This document shows positions 38,286-47,301 of a DNA stretch of 64,000 nucleotides, in pieces (positions within the stretch are counted from its first letter, which is position 1; each line of letters opens with the position of its first letter). The position numbers and the translations under genes were made by a program. The notes beneath the pieces were generated by a model. The model searched no databases. It saw nothing but the letters and a program-made list of their open reading frames with translations, and was not told the DNA's origin. Origin of the DNA: an uncultured Treponema sp. (GTDB lineage: Bacteria; Spirochaetota; Spirochaetia; Treponematales; Treponemataceae); contig CAMCRZ010000001.1 of assembly GCA_945877425.1 (NCBI GenBank), forward strand, positions 1 through 64,000, read 5' to 3'.

Positions 38286-38939
38286 ATGGTACTTGATAAC
38301 TTTATAGTGTTTGAAGGAATTGACGGCGCAGGAACTACAACTCAGCTTAACATTTTAAAAGAAAAGCCTGAATGCAAAAACTTTCTGTTTACGGCTGAAC
38401 CTACAGTTTCTCCTACAGGAAAAATTTTACGTGATATTTTAAAAGGTGAAATTAAAGTAAAAAACGAAACGGCAGCATACTTTTTTGCAGCAGACAGAAA
38501 CGAACATATAAACGGTGAACTTAAAACAGAAAATTCCATGCTTGTTACAGGCGTAAAAGAAGCCTGTTCTAAAGGAAAAATCGTAATAAGCGACAGATAC
38601 TTTTTTTCAAGTCTTGCATATCAGAGTACAGGCTGCTCTCCGGAAATTCCCCGTGTCTTAAACAGTCTGTTTCCTTTGCCCAAGCTTTTGTTTTATTTTG
38701 AAATTACGCCGGAAGTTTCCCTTAGCAGAATAAGTTCAAGAAATGTCCGTGAGATTTACGAAAAAGTTGATTTCCTTAAAGTTACAGTTGAACAATACCA
38801 CAAAGTTCTGGAAGAATATTCTCACCCTGACAAAAACCAGGGCATGAAAATAGTTAAACTTGATGCCACAAAACCTAAAGAAGAAATTGCTTCACTTATA
38901 TGGAACGAAATTCAGGCAGTTTATAAAAATTCATTATAA
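38286..38939 (+). CDS. tmk: Thymidylate kinase with altered P-loop
   Basis: Converts dTMP to dTDP. Family motifs are clear: FEGIDGAGTTTQ at the N-terminus, TAEPTVSPTGKILRDIL for the EPGGT-like region, VISDRYFFSSLAYQS with the DRY motif, and a terminal helix. The Walker A lysine is missing: the usual GKSTQ reads GTTTQ, with Thr at residue 17. 217 aa from the ATG at 38286, which is preceded by a weak AGAG; the ATG at 38268 would add six residues. Start choice is uncertain. Divergent from tamB. Confidence 0.87.
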   Translation: MVLDNFIVFEGIDGAGTTTQLNILKEKPECKNFLFTAEPTVSPTGKILRDILKGEIKVKNETAAYFFAADRNEHINGELKTENSMLVTGVKEACSKGKIVISDRYFFSSLAYQSTGCSPEIPRVLNSLFPLPKLLFYFEITPEVSLSRISSRNVREIYEKVDFLKVTVEQYHKVLEEYSHPDKNQGMKIVKLDATKPKEEIASLIWNEIQAVYKNSL

Positions 38940-38971
38940 CGGGCTTTTAAAGCACTCCACAAAATAAGATA

Positions 38972-39000
38972 TTTACATTTTTATTTTTTCTGCCGATATT
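38972..39000 (+). promoter_or_regulatory. Promoter giving a leaderless mRNA (gene at 39007)
   Basis: TTTACA (38972-38977), 17 bases, GATATT (38995-39000), six bases, then ATG at 39007. No Shine-Dalgarno. Same geometry and same -35 box as the promoter at 4021-4049. Confidence 0.5.
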
Positions 39001-39006
39001 CTGATT

Positions 39007-39639
39007 ATGAAAGAGTGTTCTTTTGCCAGAAGTTTTAAATACATTTTCGCAGTTTTTGCCTTATTTGTCTTTGCAGCAGCTGACGTTTTTTCATGGGCTG
39101 TAAAATACAAGGAAGATTATTACAGGCTTTACCACATTCATTACACACAGACAAGCGACGACTGCATGGAAAACATTTACTGGCTTGAGCAGGCAGTTAA
39201 GGCTGACTTTGCAAATCCTCTTTACGCATGGGGAAAAATCGAAACAGAGGAACAGTGGGAAAAATACCGCTACATTTTCATGATGCACTTAAACTTAAAG
39301 CTTATAGAACAGCATCTGCGCTTAGGTTCAATTTACGACAAAAAAGCTGTTTATTTTTACGATGCACCATGGAATGAAGAATATCTGCGGAATCTTGAAA
39401 AAGCAAAATCATGTTACGAAGCATGCTATTATTACTGGCAGGAAGCAACGCTTTGGGCAGAAAAAGCAAGTGTAGGAAAATTCAACTTTCTTTACATTAC
39501 AAGCCTTCAGAACTGGGAAGACGAAAGACAGCGCATTGTTACAGGCTCTCTTGATTACAAAAAAACTCTTGACCGTGAATTAGAACGGCTGAACAAAGTA
39601 ATCAGTGAACTCGTTGCAATGACAGATAAAAAATATTAA
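39007..39639 (+). CDS. Exported helical protein of unknown function
   Basis: A 210 aa protein with a signal peptide or N-terminal anchor (SFKYIFAVFALFVFAAADVFS, about 9-29). The mature part is rich in Tyr and Trp and helical, with TPR-like spacing (NIYWLEQAVKADFANPLYAWG; LEKAKSCYEACYYYWQEATLWAEKA). No catalytic motif. It ends 12 bases before aroB, whose promoter appears to lie in its last codons. I do not recognise a characterised family; its position between tmk and aroB may be conserved in treponemes, but I could not check. Confidence 0.75.
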   Translation: MKECSFARSFKYIFAVFALFVFAAADVFSWAVKYKEDYYRLYHIHYTQTSDDCMENIYWLEQAVKADFANPLYAWGKIETEEQWEKYRYIFMMHLNLKLIEQHLRLGSIYDKKAVYFYDAPWNEEYLRNLEKAKSCYEACYYYWQEATLWAEKASVGKFNFLYITSLQNWEDERQRIVTGSLDYKKTLDRELERLNKVISELVAMTDKKY

Positions 39640-39642
39640 AAT
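39614..39642 (+). promoter_or_regulatory. Internal promoter of aroB
   Basis: TTGCAA (39614-39619), 17 bases, TAAAAT (39637-39642), nine bases, ATG of aroB at 39652. It overlaps the end of the preceding gene, whose stop codon TAA is the start of the -10 box. No Shine-Dalgarno precedes aroB, so the mRNA may be leaderless or have a 2-3 base leader. Confidence 0.45.
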
Positions 39643-39651
39643 CACACTTAT

Positions 39652-40803
39652 ATGGCAATTATTGAATCAAACGTTTTTAAATTAGAGTTTCCTGCAAATT
39701 CAGGATTTTCTTCTAGTGTAATTCATTTCCTTCAGGGTAAAAGTGATTTAGTTTCTCTTTTTTATACAGAACACAAAACTTTACAGAAAAGGCTTTTTGT
39801 TACAGACACGAACATTGCATCACTGGAGTCAATGAAAGAATTCGTAACGCTTTTTACTAAAGGACTTAAAGTTGAAGCAGACAGCGTTTTTACAAACAAA
39901 GACGATGTTCTTCTTGTTTTAGGCTCAGGTGAAAAATACAAGACCATTCAGAATGTACTTAAAATAGCAGGCACTGCCCTTGACGCAAACTTTAACAGGA
40001 ATTCACTTTTTGTAGGAATAGGCGGCGGCGTTATCTGCGACATGACAGGTTTTGCTGCAAGTATGTTTAAGCGCGGAATTGATGTAGAATTTGTTCCTAC
40101 AACTTTGCTTGCTGATGTAGACGCTTCAATAGGCGGAAAAACAGGCTGTGACTTTGACAGTTACAAAAATATGATCGGAGCATTTTATCCTGCAAGTTCC
40201 ATCTGGATCTGGAGCGACTTTGTCCAGACTCTTGAAGAAAAAGAATACCGTTCAGGTCTGGCAGAAAGTTTAAAAACAGCACTTCTCTTTAACAGTGAAA
40301 TGTGGCAGCTTTTCAAAAACAACAGCAGGGAAATATTAAACAGAGAAAGCAGCTTTATTCTTCAGATGATTACTGAATGTGCAAAAGCAAAAGCAGCAAT
40401 TGTAAACGAAGATTTTAAGGAAAAAAACAGACGTGCATTTTTAAACTTGGGACACACTTTCGGTCACGCCCTTGAATCTTGTGCAGGTCTTGGAAAAATA
40501 ACTCACGGTGAAGCAGTTGCATGGGGAATAGGAAGGGCAGTTGATTTAAGCGTAAGCCTTAGAATTGCAGAAGAAAATTTCGGTAAGGAAGTTAAGGACG
40601 TTCTTGCTTCTTACGGCTACGATATGAAACCAATTCCATCATGTCTTGAAAATCACATTGAAGTGCAGAAAGAACTTCTTGAAGCAATGCATAAAGACAA
40701 GAAAAACCAGAGCGATTCTATAAGAGTGATTTTACAGAAAAACTTTTCAGAAACATTTATGCAGGAAGTTGCAGACGAAAAAATCCTTCAGGTTTTAAAA
40801 TGA
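39652..40803 (+). CDS. aroB: 3-dehydroquinate synthase
   Basis: Second step of the shikimate pathway; NAD- and metal-dependent ring closure of DAHP. Motifs: LFVGIGGGVICDMTGFAAS (NAD site), FVPTTLLADVDASIGGKTG, and metal ligands in NLGHTFGHALE and HGEAVAWG. 383 aa; the N-terminal 90 residues are less conserved than usual. No other aro gene is present in the window. Overlaps the next gene in ATGA. Confidence 0.93.
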   Translation: MAIIESNVFKLEFPANSGFSSSVIHFLQGKSDLVSLFYTEHKTLQKRLFVTDTNIASLESMKEFVTLFTKGLKVEADSVFTNKDDVLLVLGSGEKYKTIQNVLKIAGTALDANFNRNSLFVGIGGGVICDMTGFAASMFKRGIDVEFVPTTLLADVDASIGGKTGCDFDSYKNMIGAFYPASSIWIWSDFVQTLEEKEYRSGLAESLKTALLFNSEMWQLFKNNSREILNRESSFILQMITECAKAKAAIVNEDFKEKNRRAFLNLGHTFGHALESCAGLGKITHGEAVAWGIGRAVDLSVSLRIAEENFGKEVKDVLASYGYDMKPIPSCLENHIEVQKELLEAMHKDKKNQSDSIRVILQKNFSETFMQEVADEKILQVLK

Positions 40804-41984
40804 TTGAAAGCAAGCATTATTTTGACTGGGCAGCTACAACACCGCCTGACAGAGAAATCTTAACTAAAGCCCTTGATTTTTCCATAGAGCATTGGGGAAA
40901 TCCTTCTTCCATTCACAAAGCAGGAACTGATGCAAGGGCAGCTCTTGAAGAAACAAGAAAAAACTGTGCTGAAATTCTTGGAGTTAAGGCAGAACAGCTT
41001 TACTTTACAAGCGGCGGCACGGAAAGCGATCACCTTGCCCTTTTGCAGATTTTGACAAGACCGCAGAAAGGAAGCATTCTTTTAAGTGCAATTGAACATC
41101 CGGCATTACGGGAAATGGCTAAAATGGTTAAAAACTGCGGCTGGAAAGTAATTACCGTAAACCCTGACAAAAACGGAACAGTTCAGTCTGAGCAGATAAT
41201 TGCAAATTTACAGGAAGACACGGCTTTTGTTACTGTAATGAGCGTAAACAATGAAACAGGTGCAGTCCAGAACATTTACGATATTGCAGATAAACTTACA
41301 CAATGGGCTAAAGGAAAAAGGCGTCCGTTTTTTCACGTTGATTGCGTTCAGGCAGCAGGAAAAATTCCACTTAACCTTTCTTATCCCGGAATTGATTCTG
41401 CTTCATTCAGTGCTCATAAAATCCGCGGGCCAAGAGGAATAGGCTTGCTGTACAGTGCCAGACCATTTACGTCTTTTTTAAAAGGCGGCGGACAGGAAAA
41501 AAACATCAGAAGCGGAACTGAAAATCTTTTTGGTGCAAAAGCTTTTGAACTTGCCCTTGAAAAATATTACATAAGGGAAGATCTTCCTTCTTCAATGGAA
41601 AAATTCCGGAACCAGCAAAACCTTACGAAAAAATTCATTCAGGAACTTGGAACAATAAAAGGCTGCACCCTCATTCCTCATTGCAGGCTTACCCAGGATG
41701 ATGAAATACAGAAAAATTTTTCTCCTTACGTAATACAGGCATCTTTTCCAGGAATTCCAGGTCAGGTAATGGAAAGGGCTTTAAGCACAGAAGGCTTTTA
41801 CATTTCTACAGGAAGCGCCTGTTCTTCAGGACATCATTCAAGACCAGTTTTAGACACAATGCAGATAAGCGGTGCTGAAAAAGAAGCAGCCGTAAGGTTC
41901 AGTTTTGGTCCTGACACACAATGGTCTGAAATGAATGATTTACTTGAAAAATTAAAGGAAATTGCATTAAAATTTGCCCGTTAA
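40800..41984 (+). CDS. Cysteine desulfurase (NifS/IscS class V)
   Basis: PLP enzyme that releases sulfur from cysteine for Fe-S clusters or tRNA thiolation. PLP lysine in SFSAHKIRGPRGIGLLY, PLP-binding FFHVDCVQAAGK, opening HYFDWAATTPP, and the catalytic cysteine loop STGSACSSGHHSR. 394 aa. AGGT six bases before the ATG at 40800, which overlaps the aroB stop. No scaffold gene (IscU/SufU) is adjacent, so whether it serves Fe-S or tRNA modification is open. Confidence 0.92.
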   Translation: MIESKHYFDWAATTPPDREILTKALDFSIEHWGNPSSIHKAGTDARAALEETRKNCAEILGVKAEQLYFTSGGTESDHLALLQILTRPQKGSILLSAIEHPALREMAKMVKNCGWKVITVNPDKNGTVQSEQIIANLQEDTAFVTVMSVNNETGAVQNIYDIADKLTQWAKGKRRPFFHVDCVQAAGKIPLNLSYPGIDSASFSAHKIRGPRGIGLLYSARPFTSFLKGGGQEKNIRSGTENLFGAKAFELALEKYYIREDLPSSMEKFRNQQNLTKKFIQELGTIKGCTLIPHCRLTQDDEIQKNFSPYVIQASFPGIPGQVMERALSTEGFYISTGSACSSGHHSRPVLDTMQISGAEKEAAVRFSFGPDTQWSEMNDLLEKLKEIALKFAR

Positions 41985-41996
41985 CTTTGAAATCTA

Positions 41997-42025
41997 TTGC
42001 AAATATTTGAAAATAATACTATATT
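41997..42025 (+). promoter_or_regulatory. Promoter of the PUR-domain gene
   Basis: TTGCAA (41997-42002), 17 bases, TATATT (42020-42025). The start near 42032 gives a leader of almost 100 bases, unusually long for this window, which contains a short ORF with its own ribosome site. Confidence 0.6.
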
Positions 42026-42067
42026 CTTCAAGTCGGGTTGCAATTTGTTCGTATAAGAGGCATTTAA

Positions 42068-42139
42068 ATGAACAAGGTTAATTTTTCTGCAACAATTTTT
42101 AATCAATACATACATAAGGAAGGACATTATGGGAATTAG
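42068..42139 (+). CDS. Possible 23-residue upstream peptide
   Basis: A short ORF, beginning MNKVNFSATIF, has AGAGG seven bases upstream of its ATG and ends at a TAG 11 bases inside the following PUR-domain gene in another frame. It could be a translated leader that couples or regulates the main gene, or a chance ORF. It has no known match. Confidence 0.3.
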   Translation: MNKVNFSATIFNQYIHKEGHYGN

Positions 42140-42539
42140 AGGAGAACTTTTTACAAATCAGGTAAACCTGGACAATCGCTCTTATTATTTTAACGTAAAG
42201 GAAAACCGCAACGGTGATATTTTTCTTCAGGTTGTAGAAAGTAAAATTAAAGAAGGTGAAGAACGCCGTGACATTGTTATTTTTGCCGACGACATGAGCG
42301 AATTTTTCAAAGGACTGGATCAGGCATTAAGTTTTATTGACAAAACTAAAAAAGAAAGGGCAAAAATCCGTGCTGAAAAGAAAGCAGCTAAAGAGGCAAA
42401 ATTCGGTGCAAAAGAAAAGCCTGTAACTCCTGCTAAAAAAATTTACAGAAGAAAAGGTGAAAGCCGTCTTGTTGCAGAAAAAAAATCAGAAAAGAAGCTT
42501 CATATTGTTTCAAAAAGAACTGCAAGAGAAGAATACTGA
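42129..42539 (+). CDS. PUR-domain nucleic-acid-binding protein (DUF3276)
   Basis: A 136 aa protein with a single PUR domain (about 1-75: MGIRGELFTNQVNLDNRSYYF, GDIFLQVVESK, VIFADDMSEFFKGL), the bacterial version of eukaryotic Pur-alpha. It is followed by a Lys/Ala-rich basic tail. The Borrelia homologue BpuR binds single-stranded DNA and RNA and controls gene expression, including its own; the fold works as a dimer. AGGAAGGA lies upstream of the ATG. It is preceded by a long leader with a short ORF, consistent with post-transcriptional control, which is inference. Confidence 0.88.
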   Translation: MGIRGELFTNQVNLDNRSYYFNVKENRNGDIFLQVVESKIKEGEERRDIVIFADDMSEFFKGLDQALSFIDKTKKERAKIRAEKKAAKEAKFGAKEKPVTPAKKIYRRKGESRLVAEKKSEKKLHIVSKRTAREEY

Positions 42540-42553
42540 TTGCCTTTAAAAAC

Positions 42554-43144
42554 TTAATATTTAAACGTAAGCCGTTGAATGGGAGAAGGTCCTGTTTGAC
42601 GGCATATTTTTTTGTGCTCAGGAGTAGGATATCCTTTGTGTCTGGCATAACCATATTCAGGATATTTTTTATCATATTCAATCATGATTCTGTCCCGTTC
42701 TTCTTTTGCAATTATACTTGCAGCCATAACGCAGTAATATTTTCCGTCAGCTTTAGGTTCACATCTTACTTTGCAGGAAATGTCCGGGCATTTAGTTCCG
42801 TCTGTAATGGCGCTTAACTGTTCAGGAGAAGGAACCGGCAGTGCATTTTTTTCGCACCATGAAGGAAGTTTTTTCATCATCATTTCAAAGGCAAGTTTCA
42901 TTGCTTTCATTGAAGCGTTCAGAATGTTGATTTTGTCTATTTCTTCGTGATCTACAAGTCCTATTCCCCAGCAGCATTTTTCCTTTATGGCAGCTTCGGC
43001 AATTTGTCTTTTTTTAGGAGTAAGCTTTTTACTGTCCTTTAGAATTTCAACAGGAAAATCTTCACTTAAAATTACGCATCCTGCACAGACAGGTCCGGCC
43101 AAAGGTCCCCGTCCAGCTTCATCAAGTCCAAGCAAAAACTCCAT
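42554..43144 (-). CDS. rnhB: Ribonuclease HII
   Basis: Removes ribonucleotides from DNA and RNA-DNA hybrids. Opening GLDEAGRGPLAGPVCAG carries the catalytic Asp-Glu, followed by LKDSKKLTPKKR and ASIIAKEERD. 196 aa is normal. GGGAGG precedes the ATG at 43144. It ends 14 bases from the convergent PUR gene with no clear terminator between them, and follows the beta-helix-like gene by 15 bases. Confidence 0.96.
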   Translation of the reverse strand: MEFLLGLDEAGRGPLAGPVCAGCVILSEDFPVEILKDSKKLTPKKRQIAEAAIKEKCCWGIGLVDHEEIDKINILNASMKAMKLAFEMMMKKLPSWCEKNALPVPSPEQLSAITDGTKCPDISCKVRCEPKADGKYYCVMAASIIAKEERDRIMIEYDKKYPEYGYARHKGYPTPEHKKICRQTGPSPIQRLTFKY

Positions 43145-43159
43145 TTTATCCTCCCTAAA

Positions 43160-45274
43160 TCAGCTGTCAACTTTGCTTTCTGAATTCTCCAGAATAACTG
43201 TATTTGCATCATGCCACAAATATGAACTTGCACTTGAGTTTGCACTGATATTCAGCTTAAAGGAATTGTTCATTAAACTTACATTGCAGCCGGAAAATTC
43301 AAGGCATCGTCCTAAAGTTCCTATAATCGTAAACTTTGAATTTTCAGACCTTGCGTTTCCTTTATTTAAACTTACGCCCACACAGTTTGCAGCAACAGAT
43401 GTAATACGGCAGTCACTGAACTGACAGTTAACGCTAAGCCCTGAAACCCCACAAGTGTAGGAATCACCCTGAACTGTAAGTCCTGTGTTTTTAAAGTTAA
43501 AGTCAGCATTTTTTCCGTCAATAAGAATTCCATCACCTGTAAAAATACCTACAGCTTCACAGTCAACAAGAGTAAGTTTTCCGTTTTCAACTTTAAAAAG
43601 ATTTTTTACTTTTCTGCTGCTGTCATTTTTTTCAAATATTGAATTGTGAACTTCCACAGATGCGCCGCTAATATTTATAAAAGTATCTTCGCCAAGAACA
43701 AAACGGCTTTCGTTGCAGATAAAAATGCAGTCTGAATAAATAGTTTTAGTGCCAGGACTGACATCGATTTTTCCAGAAACGTGAAGCCTTGTATACTTCA
43801 TGGAATTTATTGCTTCAAGAGCCTGATCAAAAGTTGTAAACGGATTGGAGTAGCTTCCGTCCGGAATACGCTGTGCCGACTGAATCAAGCCTGTTGAAGA
43901 AAGATAATAATTGTATTCATCAACTATAACCTGATACTGACTTACTGCGCTTTTATTGCCGCTGCCGTCTAAAGCATAGGCGAAAAGTTTATAAAACGTA
44001 GCTTTTTGAGAACGGCTTTTAAGGACAATGTTTTCTCCGTAGTATGGAACAAAATCACCGCTTTCTATTTTATCAAAAAAATGAATTGATGTTTCTTCAA
44101 AACCGTTTTCGTCTTCAATTGGTTCAGCTAAAGAATAAAACACTCTTGAATCAGGAGAAGACAAAATGTTTATGCGCACTTCATTTCTTGCAAAAGATGA
44201 TTTTTCTGAAGAAGAAATAAACGGCGGAGGAGGAGGTGCTTTATCAATCCTGAAACTTTCAGAAAAACTTCCTTCCTTAATTCCGTCTATGTAAAAACTT
44301 CCTGTAAAAGAACAGTAAAAATCTTTTCCCGAAAAAGTGTCTGCCTTAAGACTGGTGTAAAAATTCTTTCCGTCTAAAGTAAGCTTGTAATTTTCCACTG
44401 AACTTTTAAAAACATAAGTTCCGTCTGAAAGCTTTTCCTTTACAAGTTCAGGCTTTGGAGGAAGAGTCCACTGCTCTACAGGATTTCCTTCTTCAAATGC
44501 AACGGACTGCCAGCGGATTGTATGAGGCACAGATCTGTCCAGAACAATTGATTTTTTTTCGCCAGTCCAGTATTCATCATCAATCTGATAAATCAAGCCG
44601 TCCTGTGTAAAAGTAAAATCCGTCCAGTTTTCAATTTTAAAAGGCTTTTCCCTATTTTTTGGAGAAGCATTTTCATTTTCCAGAGAAGGCGTAACCTGTA
44701 GGACAAAGCGCCACATTCTTAAAGGATCATTGTTTAAAAGAGAAACTGTGCAGGGAACAAAATATTCAAAAGTATTTTCCCTTGAAACGCTTATTGTACA
44801 GCCCTGCAAATAAGGCCTGACATTTTTTTCCATTGAAAAAGCTAGAGTTTGCGGAACGGTAAAATCTTTTCCGCAAGCGTATTTTACAAGTGGGTTTACG
44901 GAAATTTCAGAAAGAAACTCTGAAGTATCTGAATCAGTTGAATAAGGCAAACCCTTCTTTACTGTATATGACACAGAAAAATCACTTCGCCTGCCTTCAG
45001 AAGAAAGTACTGCAATGCTGACTGTAATGTCTCCGCTTCCGTCAATTACAACTGGTCTGTCATAGGCAAATCCTGAAACAAGAGGGTCACTTTGAGTAAG
45101 TGAATAGTAAACTTCTTCGCCTTCATTTACGTTAAGGACAAGAGGCTGAACGTTTTCCCAAGTTCCCTGCTGAGGTGAAATAATGTCTTCTGCACTAAAG
45201 GCAAAAACGCTGTGAGCTAAAAAAAGAGAAAATGCAATTTTTAAGGCAAAAGACTTTATTTTCATTATGCGCAA
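43160..45274 (-). CDS. Secreted beta-rich protein (chitobiase-like and beta-helix parts)
   Basis: A 704 aa exported protein, signal peptide about 1-28 (ALKIAFSLFLAHSVFA). Residues about 30-110 and 345-440 resemble the bacterial Ig/chitobiase C-terminal type modules (GEEVYYSLTQSDP; SPDSRVFYSL). The last 230 residues, with many short repeats such as FKNTGLTVQGDSYTCGVSGLSV, look like a right-handed parallel beta-helix. No catalytic residues identified. The start may be TTG at 45274, with GGAG five bases upstream; the ATG at 45265 has no ribosome site at a good distance. Probably periplasmic or surface-exposed. Lies between a phosphoribosyltransferase and rnhB. Confidence 0.75.
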   Translation of the reverse strand: MRIMKIKSFALKIAFSLFLAHSVFAFSAEDIISPQQGTWENVQPLVLNVNEGEEVYYSLTQSDPLVSGFAYDRPVVIDGSGDITVSIAVLSSEGRRSDFSVSYTVKKGLPYSTDSDTSEFLSEISVNPLVKYACGKDFTVPQTLAFSMEKNVRPYLQGCTISVSRENTFEYFVPCTVSLLNNDPLRMWRFVLQVTPSLENENASPKNREKPFKIENWTDFTFTQDGLIYQIDDEYWTGEKKSIVLDRSVPHTIRWQSVAFEEGNPVEQWTLPPKPELVKEKLSDGTYVFKSSVENYKLTLDGKNFYTSLKADTFSGKDFYCSFTGSFYIDGIKEGSFSESFRIDKAPPPPPFISSSEKSSFARNEVRINILSSPDSRVFYSLAEPIEDENGFEETSIHFFDKIESGDFVPYYGENIVLKSRSQKATFYKLFAYALDGSGNKSAVSQYQVIVDEYNYYLSSTGLIQSAQRIPDGSYSNPFTTFDQALEAINSMKYTRLHVSGKIDVSPGTKTIYSDCIFICNESRFVLGEDTFINISGASVEVHNSIFEKNDSSRKVKNLFKVENGKLTLVDCEAVGIFTGDGILIDGKNADFNFKNTGLTVQGDSYTCGVSGLSVNCQFSDCRITSVAANCVGVSLNKGNARSENSKFTIIGTLGRCLEFSGCNVSLMNNSFKLNISANSSASSYLWHDANTVILENSESKVDS

Positions 45275-45289
45275 ATGTGCTCCGGAAAT

Positions 45290-45901
45290 TTACTCTTCTT
45301 TTTTAAAAATAGGATCAAGGATTTCCCTTAATTCAGGATAAGGCTTGTAGTAATTTTCTTCCAGTTCAGTTTGAGTAAGTCCTACAAGTTCGTGACTGTT
45401 ATAGTTTATCCATGGATTTTGATCAGGAGATTCAATTTCAAATTTGCGGCACCAGTAATCAGGATGAATAGGCTGCTGCTGCTTGTACTTGTAAATTTTA
45501 TAATCATGAACTACAACTTTTATGTTTTCCCTAGGCACGCCTTTTTCAAGAAGAATGCTTACAAGGTAATTTAATGTGTGGCCCGAATCGTAAATGTCAT
45601 CAACTATCATAACTTTATCCCCTGCCCTAAGATAGTCAGGAGAATAAGTCCAGCCGTCAATGCGCACTGCATCATGCTTTGAAACATCGCTGTAACTTCT
45701 TGCAACTACTGCTGCGAAAAGTATAGGCTTGTGATTTTTCAATGCAACTTTGTAATATTCGCTTATAACGTTTGCAAGATAAGCACCGCCTCTTAAAGAT
45801 GTGTAAATTATATCAGGAACAAAATGTTCTTCCTGGTAAATTTTATGAGCAAGTTTCAATGCATTGTTTCTTACTTCATCGTATTGTAAAAATTCTTTCA
45901 T
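45290..45901 (-). CDS. Phosphoribosyltransferase (purine type)
   Basis: A 203 aa type I phosphoribosyltransferase. The PRPP loop is VMIVDDIYDSGHTLNYL, and YTSLRGGAYLANVISEYY matches the pyrophosphate loop of hypoxanthine/xanthine enzymes. The hood region KFEIESPDQNPWINYNSHE is unusual but typical of Gpt-like proteins. Substrate most likely a purine base, not certain. ATG at 45901 with AAAGGA eight bases upstream; TATAAT at 45940-45945 is a likely -10 box. Leads a unit with the beta-helix-like gene and rnhB. Confidence 0.8.
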   Translation of the reverse strand: MKEFLQYDEVRNNALKLAHKIYQEEHFVPDIIYTSLRGGAYLANVISEYYKVALKNHKPILFAAVVARSYSDVSKHDAVRIDGWTYSPDYLRAGDKVMIVDDIYDSGHTLNYLVSILLEKGVPRENIKVVVHDYKIYKYKQQQPIHPDYWCRKFEIESPDQNPWINYNSHELVGLTQTELEENYYKPYPELREILDPIFKKEE

Positions 45902-45988
45902 AGTTTAATTCCTTTATTTGTGCAAAACTTCAGTGTTCAATTATAATGCAGCAAGTTACTTTAATCTAGTTTAAATTTGCATGTAAAG

Positions 45989-47284
45989 TCAGCAATACTG
46001 CCTTGCTGTTTCTGCAATTATTTTTATACCTTCTTCCACAAGACTGTCACTGCAGGCGTAATTTATCCTCAGGCACTTTGAATAATGCGGATGATTTTCC
46101 AGCTTAAATCCGTCTGAAAGTTTTTCCGAACCAAAGAAAAAATATTCTCCTGCCATTACGACAACACCTTTCTTTTTAAGAATGGCGTAAAGTTCTTTAG
46201 TTGTAATTTTCAAATCCTTTATAAGCAGCCACAAAAAAATTGAACCTTCGCCAAGATGAACTGCATAATTCATTCCTGCAAAATATTTATGAATGTAAGA
46301 CTGGGCTTTTTTGTTTTTTTCTTCATAAAACGGACGGACGTATTTTTTTGCACATTCAATAAGCTTTCCTGTTTTAATCAGTTCTGCACCGATTGCCTGA
46401 CCGAATCCTCCTGAAGCAAGGGCAATTATTGAGTTTAAATTTGAAAGTGCCTTAACGATTTCTTTTCCGGCAATTATAATTCCTGTGCGTAAATTCGGAA
46501 GCCCTATTTTGCTTAAGCTCATGCTTAAAATAATATTTTCATTCCACACAGGAGATGCATTTTCGCTGAAAATAATGTTAGGCCATGGCAAACCGTAAGC
46601 GTTGTCGATTATAAGCGGAATGGAATATTTTTCTGCAAGCGATGACATTCTGGCAATTTCTTCGTTAGTCAAAACGTTTCCCGTTGGATTTGTAGGGCGG
46701 CTTACACACATTGCTGCAACTTCACTGTGCTTTTCAAGATAAGCTTCAAGTTTTTCAAAGTCAACAAAATATTTAAAAGTGTGGTTTTCGTATTCTTCAA
46801 AACGCGAAGGAATTGATGCAAAAGTGTCTGTTTCTATTCCCTGATCAGCATAACCTACATACTCAGGAACTAAAGGGAAAAGTACAGTTTTTTTTACGGA
46901 AGTTCCGTCTTCACGAGTTGACGTTCCTGAAAAAAGATTAAACAGATAAAAGCAGGCACTCTGGCTTCCGTTGCACACTGCAATATTTTCAGGCTTAACA
47001 TTCCAGCCGAAAGATGAACTTAAATATTCTGCAACACATTCAATAAAATAATTGTTTCCCTGAGGACCATCATACTTTCCGATTAAATCTTCAAATCGGC
47101 GGCTGTCTTTTAAAATCTTTTCCATTTCAGTTCTGTAAAGTTTTTCAACTTCAGGAATCTGAGCTGGATTTCCTCCGCCTAAAGGATAAGCCTTTACACC
47201 TTCCGGAAGAGTTTTTCCCAAATCCTCCATTAAAGTAAGTATGCCTGATTCTCCAGTTAGTTTTTTTCCAAAATCTGAAAACAT
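45989..47284 (-). CDS. avtA: Valine-pyruvate aminotransferase-like enzyme
   Basis: Class I PLP aminotransferase; E. coli AvtA makes valine and alanine by exchange. The opening MFSDFGKKLTGESGILTLMED and PLGGGNPAQIPEV, then KYDGPQGNNYF and NGSQSACFYLFNLFSG, follow AvtA closely. PLP lysine in LSMSLSKIGLPNLRTG. 431 aa. GGGG precedes the ATG. Last gene of the long operon that includes clpC, 17 bases after it. No other branched-chain gene is near. Confidence 0.88.
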   Translation of the reverse strand: MFSDFGKKLTGESGILTLMEDLGKTLPEGVKAYPLGGGNPAQIPEVEKLYRTEMEKILKDSRRFEDLIGKYDGPQGNNYFIECVAEYLSSSFGWNVKPENIAVCNGSQSACFYLFNLFSGTSTREDGTSVKKTVLFPLVPEYVGYADQGIETDTFASIPSRFEEYENHTFKYFVDFEKLEAYLEKHSEVAAMCVSRPTNPTGNVLTNEEIARMSSLAEKYSIPLIIDNAYGLPWPNIIFSENASPVWNENIILSMSLSKIGLPNLRTGIIIAGKEIVKALSNLNSIIALASGGFGQAIGAELIKTGKLIECAKKYVRPFYEEKNKKAQSYIHKYFAGMNYAVHLGEGSIFLWLLIKDLKITTKELYAILKKKGVVVMAGEYFFFGSEKLSDGFKLENHPHYSKCLRINYACSDSLVEEGIKIIAETARQYC

Positions 47285-47301
47285 TTTATTCCCCGTAAAA
47301 A

